Below are positions 33,509 through 41,905 of a stretch of 64,000 nucleotides of DNA, one piece after another. Every line of letters begins with the position of its first letter. Position 1 is the stretch's first letter. Source of the DNA: Chloracidobacterium sp. (GTDB taxonomy: Bacteria; Acidobacteriota; Blastocatellia; Pyrinomonadales; Pyrinomonadaceae); assembly GCA_016716365.1 (NCBI GenBank), contig JADJWM010000003.1:1-64000 (forward strand), in the 5' to 3' direction. Below the pieces are notes generated by a model. The model made no database searches and had not been told where the DNA came from. It was given only the letters and a program-made list of their open reading frames with translations. The translations under genes were made by a program, and so were the position numbers.

Positions 33509-34909
33509 CTAGGCCCGCATCGCAGTCAATATTTCATCCACCACCTTCTTCGCGTCGCCGAAAAGCATCAATGTGTTTTCGTTATAAAACAGCGGATTAT
33601 CTACGCCGGCGTAGCCGCTGGCCATGGAGCGTTTCATGACGACGACGTCGCGGGATTCCCAGACGTGGAGAACGGGCATGCCGGCGATGGGGCTGGCGGG
33701 GTCGTCCAGGGCCGAGGGGTTCACAATGTCGTTTGCGCCGATGACCCAGGCGACGTCGGTCGAGGGGAATTCGTCGTTGATCTCGTCCATTTCGAAGACG
33801 ATGTCGTAGGGGATGTTGGCTTCGGCGAGGAGGACGTTCATGTGGCCGGGCAGGCGGCCGGCGACGGGGTGGATGGCGAATTTTACTTCGGTGCCGCCCT
33901 CTTTGAGGATCTTGACCACTTCAGCCAGCGAGTGCTGGGCCTGGGCGACAGCGAGGCCGTAGCCGGGGACGATAATGACCTTTTTCGCCTGCTGCAGCAG
34001 GGAAGCGGTGCTTTCGGCGTCGATGGATCTGACCTCGCCTGCGGGTGCCGAGCCGGCTGCGGCGGGTGCTCCGCCTTCGGTACCGAAGCCGCCGAGCATT
34101 ACGCTGATGAACGACCGGTTCATCCCGCGGCACATGATGTAGCTGAGGATGGCGCCGGACGAACCGACCAGGGCTCCGGTGATGATGAGCAGGTCATTCG
34201 AGAGCATGAACCCGGCGGCGCTGGCGGCCCAGCCGGAGTAGCTGTTTAGCATCGACACGACCACGGGCATGTCGGCCCCGCCGATCGCCATGATGAAGTG
34301 GATGCCCAGGATACCGGTCAGTACGGTCGCGATCAGCAGCGGCCACTGGCCGGTCGCTTCGTTGGGCGAGATGAAAAACGCCACGCCGAGGCCGATCGTG
34401 ATCAGCAGCATGATGATGTTGATCATGTGGCGGGCCGGAAGCATCAACGGCTTGCCGCTCATAGAGCCTCGGAGCTTGAGGAACGCGATCACCGAACCAG
34501 TAAAGGTGATGGAGCCGATACACACGCCGATGAAGACCTCGGCCGTGTGGATGTTCTTCTCCGCTGCGGTCATGTTCCCGTGCGGCCCGAGATAGGTCGC
34601 GAATCCGACAAGCACCGCCGCTAACCCGACAAAGCTGTGCAGTATCGCCACAAGCTCCGGCATTGAGGTCATCTGCACGCGTGACGCCACGATCGCACCG
34701 ATGATAAGGCCCGGAGCCAACGCCGCCGCCAGCAGCGGCAATCCGCCGGTGTTCATCGCGGCTGCCGTCGCGACCAACGCGATCAGCATCCCGACGATCC
34801 CGTACCAATTCCCCCGCCGTGCCGTCTCCTGCCGGGAGAGGCCGCCAAGGCTCAAAATAAACAACGCACTCGCGGCGATGTATGCAATTGTGATCAGCGA
34901 TTGTTGCAT
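33509..34909 (-). CDS. pntB: NAD(P) transhydrogenase subunit beta
   Basis: Proton-pumping transhydrogenase beta subunit of 466 residues: N-terminal membrane domain of about eight or nine helices (residues 1-280) and C-terminal NADP-binding dIII domain with KKVIIVPGYGLAVAQAQHSL, AIHPVAGRLPGHMNVLLAEA and the GANDIVNPSALDDPASPIAGMPVL loop. It works with PntA to make NADPH from NADH using the proton gradient. Normally it directly follows pntA; here a DUF6228 gene and a dead transposase sit between them. Confidence 0.93.
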   Translation of the reverse strand: MQQSLITIAYIAASALFILSLGGLSRQETARRGNWYGIVGMLIALVATAAAMNTGGLPLLAAALAPGLIIGAIVASRVQMTSMPELVAILHSFVGLAAVLVGFATYLGPHGNMTAAEKNIHTAEVFIGVCIGSITFTGSVIAFLKLRGSMSGKPLMLPARHMINIIMLLITIGLGVAFFISPNEATGQWPLLIATVLTGILGIHFIMAIGGADMPVVVSMLNSYSGWAASAAGFMLSNDLLIITGALVGSSGAILSYIMCRGMNRSFISVMLGGFGTEGGAPAAAGSAPAGEVRSIDAESTASLLQQAKKVIIVPGYGLAVAQAQHSLAEVVKILKEGGTEVKFAIHPVAGRLPGHMNVLLAEANIPYDIVFEMDEINDEFPSTDVAWVIGANDIVNPSALDDPASPIAGMPVLHVWESRDVVVMKRSMASGYAGVDNPLFYNENTLMLFGDAKKVVDEILTAMRA

Positions 34910-34955
34910 AATGCAGAAGCCCGCGCGTCAGCAAGGGCTTAACACTCAAGTTAGG

Positions 34956-35168
34956 TTAATCCCGAAACTCAAAGGGAATATCTTCCTGACAGTATTTCAC
35001 GTAATCAACGGCTCCTTCGACATGAGGCGACTTCCAAAGGTACCGTCGGTTCAATATTTCGCCGATACCCTCCCAAACTATTTCTTCAATATCGGGTGAA
35101 TTGAACTTTCGCCGCTCTCTTGTGCTGAAAACGAAATGGTAAAAACATTGTGAGTACCTATTTGCCAT
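34956..35168 (-). pseudogene. Remnant of an IS200/REP-associated (Y1) transposase
   Basis: Only 70 codons remain. The N-terminus MANRYSQCFYHFVFSTRERR matches the start of IS200-like TnpA proteins, and EEIVWEGIGEIL fits the first helix. The catalytic HUH motif and the Tyr helix are missing, so an internal or 3' deletion has removed the active site. Hairpins just upstream of its start resemble transposon subterminal structures. It lies between pntB and the DUF6228 gene. Confidence 0.7.
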
Positions 35169-35177
35169 TCGTTTCGT

Positions 35178-35232
35178 GCGTCGCTAACGCGACGCGGTCG
35201 ATCTTCTTCAACGCGACCGCGGGTTGAAACCC
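35178..35232. repeat. Hairpins at the transposase-remnant end
   Basis: Stem GCGTCGC-TAAC-GCGACGC (35178-35195), starting 10 bases upstream of the transposase start, then GGGTT-GA-AACCC (35221-35232). The GTCGCTAACGC core resembles the GGTCGCTAC core of the REP-like units in metH. Confidence 0.55.
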
Positions 35233-35253
35233 ACGGCTAAATTGGGTTTACCG

Positions 35254-35664
35254 CTACGCGGTCCTTTCAAAAAAACGATTTACGTCCTTAGCAATGCGAT
35301 CTAATTCTCCAGCTGCGATATCAAATCTAATTTCGCCACTCCAGCCATGACCACCGCGGTTTGAGTGGATTGTCGCCACTGTCTCGGCATGTCCAATTCC
35401 GTCATGCCGGCATTCCAATTCGAATTCACCTTCGAGGGATGACCAGTGACGTGAGCCTTCCCATCCCTTCCAGTCTCTAGCGAGGCCATCGAAAAACCTT
35501 GGCAGTTCTTCGTCCGTAGGATCGAATGCGTAAACTCGAATACTTCCCTCGAACCCGTTTCCTCTCAAAGTTACACGATAGAATTCGGATCCCGCGGGTC
35601 TGGTCAGCCCCTCCTCCTCGGAAAACTCAATAGCTGAGCCATTTGCTTCGCCGCGAATCAACAT
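35254..35664 (-). CDS. DUF6228-like protein
   Basis: Protein of about 136 residues with the DUF6228 pattern: FFDGLARDWKGWEGSRHWSSLEGEFELECRHDGIGHAE in the middle and DIAAGELDRIAKDVNRFFE at the end. No signal peptide or TM. The likely start is the ATG at 35664 (a TTG lies at 35670), only seven bases after the pntA stop. Function of the family is unknown; it is often carried in accessory regions. Its position inside the pnt operon suggests insertion. Confidence 0.65.
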   Translation of the reverse strand: MLIRGEANGSAIEFSEEEGLTRPAGSEFYRVTLRGNGFEGSIRVYAFDPTDEELPRFFDGLARDWKGWEGSRHWSSLEGEFELECRHDGIGHAETVATIHSNRGGHGWSGEIRFDIAAGELDRIAKDVNRFFERTA

Positions 35665-35670
35665 GTCCAA

Positions 35671-37374
35671 TCACTTCCTAAACATCCCCAACATCCGATT
35701 CGTCACTAAAAAACCTCCGGCGATGTTGATGGCGGCGATGAGGACGGCGATGGCGCCGAGGATGACCGTTATGTTCAAGTCGGTCGAGGACGTTAGCTGG
35801 AGCATTCCGCCGACCAAAATAATTCCGCTGATGGCGTTGGTCACGGACATCAGGGGGGTGTGCAATGCCGGTTTTACGTTCCAGACGACCTGGAAGCCGA
35901 TGAAGATCGCCAGGATGAACACTGTAAGGTGGCCGAGGAAATCGCCGCCGGCGGTCGCCGCTTTCGGCGGGATCACGTATGCCAACCCGAGCAATACCAA
36001 ACCTACGACGGCGAGCAGCCACGGACTGACGCCGGAGCCTTCGTCGTGCCCGTGACCTGCCGGTTTGGCGGCAGCGACGGACGCGGTGCTCTTGGTCGGG
36101 ACGCCGGGTTCGGGCGGCGGAGGCAGCTCTTTTACCGGAGCGGGCCAAAGCATTTTGCCTTCGTGCAGGACGATCGCTCCGCGGACGACTTCGTCTTCGA
36201 GATCGACATGGAGACGCGGCCCTAACGAGAGAACCACCCCGTCCGCCCCTTCAGAAGCAGGGGCGTCCACCCCTCCTTCGTAAGGAGGGGAGTCAGTCTG
36301 CACATTCTCAGCCGGTCCGGTCACCGACGCAGCGTTTCCGCCGTCGGTAGCGATCAGATCCTCCAGCAACGCCGTCACGCAGGCGCCGTAAAGTTGGCTG
36401 GACATCGAAGCCATCCGAGAGGGCAGGTCGGTGTAGCCGATGATAGTCACACCTTTGTGTTTCACTACCTGGCCGGGTTCGGTCAGGGCACAGTTGCCGC
36501 CCTGTTCGGCGGCGAGATCCACGATCACGCTGCCAGGTTTCATCGATTCGACCATGCCCTTCGTGATCAGTTTCGGGGCGGGTTTGCCGGGGATCAGTGC
36601 CGTCGTGATGATGATGTCCACCTGCATCGCCTGCTGGGCGAACAGGGCCATCTCGGCTTTGAGAAACTCGTCCGACATTTCCTTGGCGTAGCCGCCTTTG
36701 CCCTCGCCCTCTTCTTTAAGATTGAGCTCAAGGAACTCGGCGCCCATCGATGCGACCTGGTCTTTCGTGGCCGATCGCGGATCGAACGCCCTGACGATGG
36801 CACCAAGGCCCTTTGCGGCTCCGATGGCCGACAGGCCCGCTACACCGGCTCCGATCACGAGCACTTTGGCCGGATCGATCTTTCCGGCGGCGGTGATCTG
36901 GCCGGTAAAAAAGCGAGGGAAGTGGGCGGCAGCTTCGACCACGGCGCGATATCCGGCGATATTCGCCATCGCCGAAAGGGTGTCCATTTTTTGGGCGCGA
37001 GTGATGCGCGGGACACTGTCCATGGCGAAAACGGTCGCCTTCTTTTTGGCCAGGCGGTCCACGATCTCACGGTTCTGGCCCGGCCAAAGAAAGCCGACCA
37101 GCCAGCCGCCTTCGCGCAAATGGTCGATCTCGTCGTCCTCGGGCGGGCGGACCTTCATTACCACGTCGGACGAAGCCCAAAGTTCGTCGGCATCCGCGAC
37201 GATGGACGCTCCGGCTTCCTGATACTCGGCGTCGGTGGCGTTTATTTCATGGCCCGCCCCAGCCTGGACCGCAACATCGAACCCGAGCTTCTTCAATTTC
37301 AGGATCGTCTGAGGCGTTGCCGCAACGCGCTTTTCGCCCGGATGGACCTCGGTTGGGATTCCTATCTTTGTCAT
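35671..37374 (-). CDS. pntA: NAD(P) transhydrogenase subunit alpha (fused dI and membrane parts)
   Basis: Alpha subunit of 567 residues: NAD-binding dI domain (about 1-370: KIGIPTEVHPGEKRVAATPQ, VLVIGAGVAGLSAIGAAKGLGA, PGSVIVDLAAEQGGNCALTEPGQ) and about four C-terminal TM helices (about 440-560). Between VTGPAENVQT and GPRLHVDLEDEVV lies a foreign stretch, SPPYEGGVDAPASEGADGVV, encoded exactly by repeat copy C. The insert keeps the frame and sits in the loop between Rossmann halves and the NADH-binding closing strand, so the protein may still work. Confidence 0.92.
   Translation of the reverse strand: MTKIGIPTEVHPGEKRVAATPQTILKLKKLGFDVAVQAGAGHEINATDAEYQEAGASIVADADELWASSDVVMKVRPPEDDEIDHLREGGWLVGFLWPGQNREIVDRLAKKKATVFAMDSVPRITRAQKMDTLSAMANIAGYRAVVEAAAHFPRFFTGQITAAGKIDPAKVLVIGAGVAGLSAIGAAKGLGAIVRAFDPRSATKDQVASMGAEFLELNLKEEGEGKGGYAKEMSDEFLKAEMALFAQQAMQVDIIITTALIPGKPAPKLITKGMVESMKPGSVIVDLAAEQGGNCALTEPGQVVKHKGVTIIGYTDLPSRMASMSSQLYGACVTALLEDLIATDGGNAASVTGPAENVQTDSPPYEGGVDAPASEGADGVVLSLGPRLHVDLEDEVVRGAIVLHEGKMLWPAPVKELPPPPEPGVPTKSTASVAAAKPAGHGHDEGSGVSPWLLAVVGLVLLGLAYVIPPKAATAGGDFLGHLTVFILAIFIGFQVVWNVKPALHTPLMSVTNAISGIILVGGMLQLTSSTDLNITVILGAIAVLIAAINIAGGFLVTNRMLGMFRK
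36232..36292 (-). repeat. Two-hairpin repeat, copy C, in frame inside pntA
   Basis: AACCACCCCGT, variable hairpin CGCCCCT / AGGGGCG (36244-36250 with 36259-36265, 8-base loop), CCA, then outer stem CCCCTCCTT / AAGGAGGGG (36270-36290). Outer blocks are identical to copies A and B; the inner stem differs but still pairs. It has no DUF559 gene beside it. Confidence 0.85.
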
Positions 37375-37446
37375 AAAAATTTAGCAAGTGCCGTTGCCGC
37401 AAAGGGCACGCATTTGAGTGCAGATGTGGGAATTTTAGACGATTAT

Positions 37447-37482
37447 GGCCCCTCCAGACAAACGCAATGTCCTTGAGGGGCC
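37447..37482 (-). terminator. Stem-loop between the lipoprotein gene and pntA
   Basis: GGCCCCTC / GAGGGGCC arms (37447-37454 with 37475-37482). No T run follows on either strand, so it is a weak terminator or a processing hairpin. Confidence 0.35.
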
Positions 37483-37509
37483 TAACCGGTCAATGATCGG
37501 TACTGCGGA

Positions 37510-38001
37510 TCAGATCTTCTGCATTGCGATGCTGATTATCGAATCGTCGCCGACTATCTTGTTGTACGATATCCAGAAGCCTGCCTTTGTATAGCGGACC
37601 ATCTTAAAGATGCCGCCGTCCGGTTTTGCTTCGGCATCCACGCCGAAGACCTGTTTCGGCGTCGGCGCCTCACCAAGCTTTCCGGTGAAGGTGATCATGA
37701 TGGCCCGGACCTTCTTATCGCCGTCGTAGATGAACTGCGCCGACTCGTCATCGCTGAAGATGTAAAGGTCCTGCGCATCCGACTTATCCTTGGGGTCGCC
37801 GAGCTTTTTCCTTACTTCTTCAGCCGTGGTGCCGATCGGAACCGCGCGGTAAACAAATACGGGGTCCTTTTCGTCCTGCACTAAAGAATGATCCGATCGG
37901 CCCGGATCATCCCGCAGAGCGTCGGTTACGATCCCGGCGGCAAACGTCGCCTGGCAGCCGATCAGCAGGAAAGACGTTATGACAATTCCAAGAATTTTCA
38001 C
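37510..38001 (-). CDS. Small predicted lipoprotein, unknown function
   Basis: Protein of about 163 residues. The GTG at 38001 is preceded by GGAGG at ten bases and begins a signal peptide ending in the lipobox FLLIGC. The mature part has VPIGTTAEEVRKKLGDPKDKS, which resembles the SmpA/BamE-type or YycH-like fold only weakly, and a beta-rich C-terminus (AGFWISYNKIVGDDSIISIAM). Function not recognised. Confidence 0.6.
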   Translation of the reverse strand: MKILGIVITSFLLIGCQATFAAGIVTDALRDDPGRSDHSLVQDEKDPVFVYRAVPIGTTAEEVRKKLGDPKDKSDAQDLYIFSDDESAQFIYDGDKKVRAIMITFTGKLGEAPTPKQVFGVDAEAKPDGGIFKMVRYTKAGFWISYNKIVGDDSIISIAMQKI

Positions 38002-38070
38002 CTGTTTAAAACCTCCAAAATGTCTTGTTGCCCGCACCGCCGGCCCTGAGTGGTCCAGCGTCTGCGAGCA

Positions 38071-39147
38071 TCATTTTCGAGCTTCAAAGATCCGATTGAA
38101 CGGCGTCTCCGCCGTCCGTTTGAAGTGCGTGAACCCGGCTTCCGCGGCAATTTCCCGGAACTGGTCCTCGCTTGCACATGCACCCAATGCCGCACCGTCG
38201 AGCGCCATCGAATTCGCCGTACAGCAAAGCGTCGAGGCACCCGCGAACGTGCGGCCGACCGGATTAAAGTTCTCTTCGACCGTGTTCCCGGCCATCGGCT
38301 CGACGATCATCACGCTTCCGTCATCCGCAAGCACGTGATGGGCCCGCTTCAGAGCACCGAGCGGGTCTCCCATGTCGTGCAGGCAGTCAAAGAAGCAAAC
38401 CAGATCAAACTCATTTTCAGTCACCGAATCGGCATTTGCGGTGACGAAGGTCACGCTGTCGGAAAGCCCCTCATCCTCGGCACGCTGCCGGGCAGTGAGG
38501 ATAGATTCATTATGATTGTCGAACCCGAAGAACTTCGAGTTCGGATACGCCTTCGCCATGATGAGGGATGATGCCCCGTGCCCGCATCCGATATCCGCGA
38601 CCTTTGCTCCCGCCTGCAGCTTCTCTTCTATCCCGGTCAGGGAGGGGATCCACTCATTGACGAGGTGGGCCGTGTAACCCGGACGGAAAAACTTCTCGGT
38701 CCCGACGAACAGGTCGGGGTCGTGTTCGCGCCATAGCATCCCGCCGCCTTTCTGGAACGACTCGGTTATCCGCGGCTGAGCGTTTAGCATCGCCTTGACC
38801 ACATAGAACCCGCCCCCGACGTAAAACGGGCTGCCCTCGTCGGTCAGAGCCACCGCCTGTTCCGGCAGCATCGAATATTTGCCCGTAGCGGGATCGAAAT
38901 GAACGTACTCTCCCGAAGCCTGGTTGAGCAGCCATTCCCGGACGTACCGTTCATTCGTATTCGTCTTTTCGGCAAGTTCCGCCGGCGTCATACCGTCAGA
39001 GTCCGCGAGGGCGGAATAAAGGCCAAGCTTTAGTCCCATATAACTCAGGATCGAGCTGAGGCTCGCACCGAAATCGGTAACCACCTTTCCGAGAAAGGCA
39101 TTCATTTTATCTTCGTTGATCTCACGCGTAAGGGCTGGCTGCGACAT
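38071..39147 (-). CDS. SAM-dependent methyltransferase with N-terminal winged helix
   Basis: Methyltransferase of 358 residues similar to Rv2258c-type proteins. An N-terminal helical/winged-helix dimer domain (MTPAELAEKTNTNERYVREWLLNQ near residues 50-80) precedes a Rossmann methyltransferase domain with KVADIGCGHGASSLIMAKAYPNSKFFGFD and FDLVCFFDCLHDMGDP. Strong Shine-Dalgarno (AAGGAGGT) before the ATG at 39147. Substrate unknown. Confidence 0.82.
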   Translation of the reverse strand: MSQPALTREINEDKMNAFLGKVVTDFGASLSSILSYMGLKLGLYSALADSDGMTPAELAEKTNTNERYVREWLLNQASGEYVHFDPATGKYSMLPEQAVALTDEGSPFYVGGGFYVVKAMLNAQPRITESFQKGGGMLWREHDPDLFVGTEKFFRPGYTAHLVNEWIPSLTGIEEKLQAGAKVADIGCGHGASSLIMAKAYPNSKFFGFDNHNESILTARQRAEDEGLSDSVTFVTANADSVTENEFDLVCFFDCLHDMGDPLGALKRAHHVLADDGSVMIVEPMAGNTVEENFNPVGRTFAGASTLCCTANSMALDGAALGACASEDQFREIAAEAGFTHFKRTAETPFNRIFEARK

Positions 39148-39229
39148 AATTTACCTCCTTAGAGTGTCGTCGTTGACAGGTGAGGATAACGGCGGCGGAT
39201 TCGGCGCGGATTATATACCCAAAAGAAAA

Positions 39230-39248
39230 GCCCGCGCAAGGCGCGGGC
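39230..39248 (-). terminator. Intrinsic terminator after the SRPBCC gene
   Basis: Perfect 8-bp stem GCCCGCGC / GCGCGGGC with a 3-base loop; on the minus strand TTTTCTTTT follows. Confidence 0.8.
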
Positions 39249-39278
39249 CGGATCTCGGGGTGCGGGAAAGGCTCTCGA

Positions 39279-39824
39279 TCACTGTGCCTCAAGGATCGTT
39301 TTCAGGCTCGCCAAACCTTCGGCGTAGTCCTTGCCAACTTCCTTGTCAAGGTCCATTACAAGCAGAAAAAGATTCATCGGACGGGGCATCTGGCCGCTGA
39401 AACCCCACTTAACCTTCGTCTGACCGGGGGCGGCGTCCTCGAGGTTGATGTAGGCATCCGCACGGGACTCAAACGGCCGAATGAAACGCAGTTCGGTCTC
39501 CACCCGCTGGTCCGGAACCAGCCGTTTGATCTCCTGTTCGCCCTCGCCCACCTCGTCAGTGGTTCCGCTCCAATGTGAGACAAAGCCGACCTCGCCGTCG
39601 GTGCCGCGGAAATCCTGCTTCATCGTCGGTTCCTTCTTGTACCATGGGCCCCAGTCGTTCTGTTTCTTGACAAGCTTTACATACTGATAGACCTCGGCTC
39701 GTGGCTTGTTGATAACGGTCTCCCGTTCGACCCTGAAATCGGTCGGGGCCATCATGACGGCCACGCCGATAACGGCGATCAGGAGCACTACGACCGCTAC
39801 AAGCGCGATCAGGATCTTCTTGAT
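39279..39824 (-). CDS. SRPBCC/polyketide-cyclase-like protein with N-terminal anchor
   Basis: Protein of about 181 residues. One N-terminal TM helix (LIALVAVVVLLIAVIGVAVM) is followed by a START/SRPBCC-fold domain (VERETVINKPRAEVYQYVKLVKKQNDWGPW to GKDYAEGLASLKTIL), which forms a hydrophobic pocket for a lipid or other small ligand. The ATG at 39824 places the helix at the N-terminus. Ligand unknown. It probably shares a transcript with the secreted protein gene upstream. Confidence 0.8.
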   Translation of the reverse strand: MKKILIALVAVVVLLIAVIGVAVMMAPTDFRVERETVINKPRAEVYQYVKLVKKQNDWGPWYKKEPTMKQDFRGTDGEVGFVSHWSGTTDEVGEGEQEIKRLVPDQRVETELRFIRPFESRADAYINLEDAAPGQTKVKWGFSGQMPRPMNLFLLVMDLDKEVGKDYAEGLASLKTILEAQ

Positions 39825-39874
39825 CATAGCTGTAGAACCTCCAAAAGAAATCCCGCCCAAGATCGTGTTCTAAC

Positions 39875-40270
39875 TCAGCGGATCGTCACGGTGAGGCGAT
39901 AGGTTGCATTGCCGCGGGTTCCACCGACCTTGATCCGGTAGTCGCCGTTGAGCGGCAAAGGTACCGTCACCCCTTTTGCGTCGTCCTCCTCACCCGCGTC
40001 CTGAAGGAATTCGCCGTCCGGCCCCTGCACGGTGAAGACGGCGTTGTCCTCGATCGAAGAAATAGTGACCGACATCATTTGTTCTGCCCGGGCACCGACG
40101 ATGTAGGTGTCTCGGTCGCCGCGGACGACGGCACCGCGGACGGTTGCCGAGGACTTGCCTTTCGCGAATTTGATGCGCTTCGTGATGCCGTCAGTCGCGC
40201 CGGTCAGTGCAGTCGCAGCCAACAATGCCGAAAGGACTAACAGCGAAAATGTTCTTACCATGCCGTTCAT
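39875..40270 (-). CDS. Small secreted beta-rich protein, PPC-like
   Basis: Protein of 131 residues with a signal peptide (TFSLLVLSALLAATALTGA) and a single beta-sandwich like bacterial pre-peptidase C-terminal domains (GDRDTYIVGARAEQMMSVTI, FTVQGPDGEFL, GDYRIKVGGTRGNATYRLTV). No catalytic domain. Probably periplasmic or surface-bound; function unknown. Confidence 0.7.
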   Translation of the reverse strand: MNGMVRTFSLLVLSALLAATALTGATDGITKRIKFAKGKSSATVRGAVVRGDRDTYIVGARAEQMMSVTISSIEDNAVFTVQGPDGEFLQDAGEEDDAKGVTVPLPLNGDYRIKVGGTRGNATYRLTVTIR

Positions 40271-40378
40271 ATGGCTTTTCTATTTCGACAGAACGCTAAT
40301 TTAACGGAAAAACCGCAGATCATCCAAGCCATGACCTGCGGAAAATATGCGCATCTGTCTCGGCCATGGACCAGGGCG

Positions 40379-41902
40379 TTAAGCACCCTTTGACAAGGAA
40401 TCCATATCTTTCTTCCAGCGAAGCACGGGTTTGCGCGCGGCGGCCGCTTCGTCGAGACGGCCGATACGCGTGGAATGCGGTGCACCATGGACTAGATCCG
40501 GCTCTTCGCGGGACTCGCGGTCGATGTCCTTCATCGCCTCGACAAAAGCATCAAGGTCCTGGCGTCCGACCGATTCCGTCGGCTCGATCAGCATCGCACC
40601 TTCAACCACAAGCGGGAAGTAGATCGTCGGGGGATGGAAGCCGTAGTCGATCAGCCGCTTTGCGATGTCGAGGGTATGGATGCCGGCCGCGACCTGATGC
40701 TTGTGCGAAAAGATCGCTTCGTGCATGCAGTCCGCCTGATAAGGCATATGATAGGTGTCCTTTAGCTTTTCGGCGACGTAACGAGCATTCAGAACAGCGG
40801 TCTCGGTCGCTTCGCGCAAGCCTTCAGCGCCGTGCGTGTAGATGTACGACAACGCACGGACCATCATCCCGAAGTTGCCGAAAAATGCTTTTACCCGGCC
40901 GATGGAGTGCGGGAGGTCGTAGTTAAGGTGATATTTGTCTCCCGTTTTTTCGATCCGCGGCGTCGGGAGGAATTCCATAAGTTCCTCCGAGCAGCAGCAA
41001 GGTCCGCAGCCCGGGCCGCCGCCGCCATGCGGCGTCGAGAAGGTCTTGTGGAGGTTGAGGTGGATCACGTCCACGCCCATGTCCCCGGGACGGGCAACGC
41101 CCACCAGCGCATTCATGTTAGCGCCGTCCATATAGACGAGGCCGCCCGCCTGATGGATAACGTCGCAGATCTCTTTGATATTTTTTTCAAAAATGCCGAC
41201 CGTATTCGGATTTGTGAGCATCAACCCGGCCACCCCGCCCTGATCGCACAACTCGCGGAGATGGGCCATGTCGGTCAAGCCTTCAGCCGTCGAATGGATC
41301 GTTTTTACGGTAAACCCGGCCAGAGCCGCGGATGCAGGATTCGTCCCGTGAGCCGAATCCGGGATAAGCATAACCCGTCGATCATGCGAAGCCTCGCCGT
41401 CACCTTTGTCGAGGAACGCACGGATGAGCATCACGCCCGTCATCTCACCCTGGGCCCCGGCGGCCGGCTGCAGTGATACGCCGGGCAGGCCGGTTATTTC
41501 CGAAAGATCTTCCTGAAGCTTGTAAATGAGTTCGAGCGCCCCTTGCGCTTCTTCTTCAGGGGCCAGCGGGTGCAGGTTTGCGAAGCCGGCGATACGCGCT
41601 ACCTTTTCGTTCAACCGGGAGTTGTACTTCATCGTGCACGACCCCAGCGGGTACATCCCGAGATCGATCGAATAATTCCACGTCGACATCCGCGTGAAAT
41701 GCCGAACAACATCGACCTCCGACACCTCAGGCACTCCGTCGAGCCCATCATCGCGAAGCAGCTCAGGCGGAAGTATCTCCTCGACAGCCGGCGCTTCGAC
41801 GTCGAACTTCGGCAGCATATAACCGACACGTCCCGTCTGCGAACGTTCAAATATCAATCCCTCATTTTGCGTGGGATGTGATGTGACTTTCTTTATCGCC
41901 AT
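40379..41902 (-). CDS. gcvPB: Glycine dehydrogenase (decarboxylating) subunit 2
   Basis: PLP-carrying C-terminal half of the split P-protein, 507 residues. The PLP Lys is in HLNLHKTFSTPHGGGGPG, and CTMKYNSRLNEKVA and DSAHGTNPASAALAGF are family motifs. With GcvPA it decarboxylates glycine and loads the aminomethyl group on GcvH. It is the last gene of the gcv operon and separated from gcvPA by three other genes. Confidence 0.93.
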   Translation of the reverse strand: MAIKKVTSHPTQNEGLIFERSQTGRVGYMLPKFDVEAPAVEEILPPELLRDDGLDGVPEVSEVDVVRHFTRMSTWNYSIDLGMYPLGSCTMKYNSRLNEKVARIAGFANLHPLAPEEEAQGALELIYKLQEDLSEITGLPGVSLQPAAGAQGEMTGVMLIRAFLDKGDGEASHDRRVMLIPDSAHGTNPASAALAGFTVKTIHSTAEGLTDMAHLRELCDQGGVAGLMLTNPNTVGIFEKNIKEICDVIHQAGGLVYMDGANMNALVGVARPGDMGVDVIHLNLHKTFSTPHGGGGPGCGPCCCSEELMEFLPTPRIEKTGDKYHLNYDLPHSIGRVKAFFGNFGMMVRALSYIYTHGAEGLREATETAVLNARYVAEKLKDTYHMPYQADCMHEAIFSHKHQVAAGIHTLDIAKRLIDYGFHPPTIYFPLVVEGAMLIEPTESVGRQDLDAFVEAMKDIDRESREEPDLVHGAPHSTRIGRLDEAAAARKPVLRWKKDMDSLSKGA

Positions 41903-41905
41903 AAA

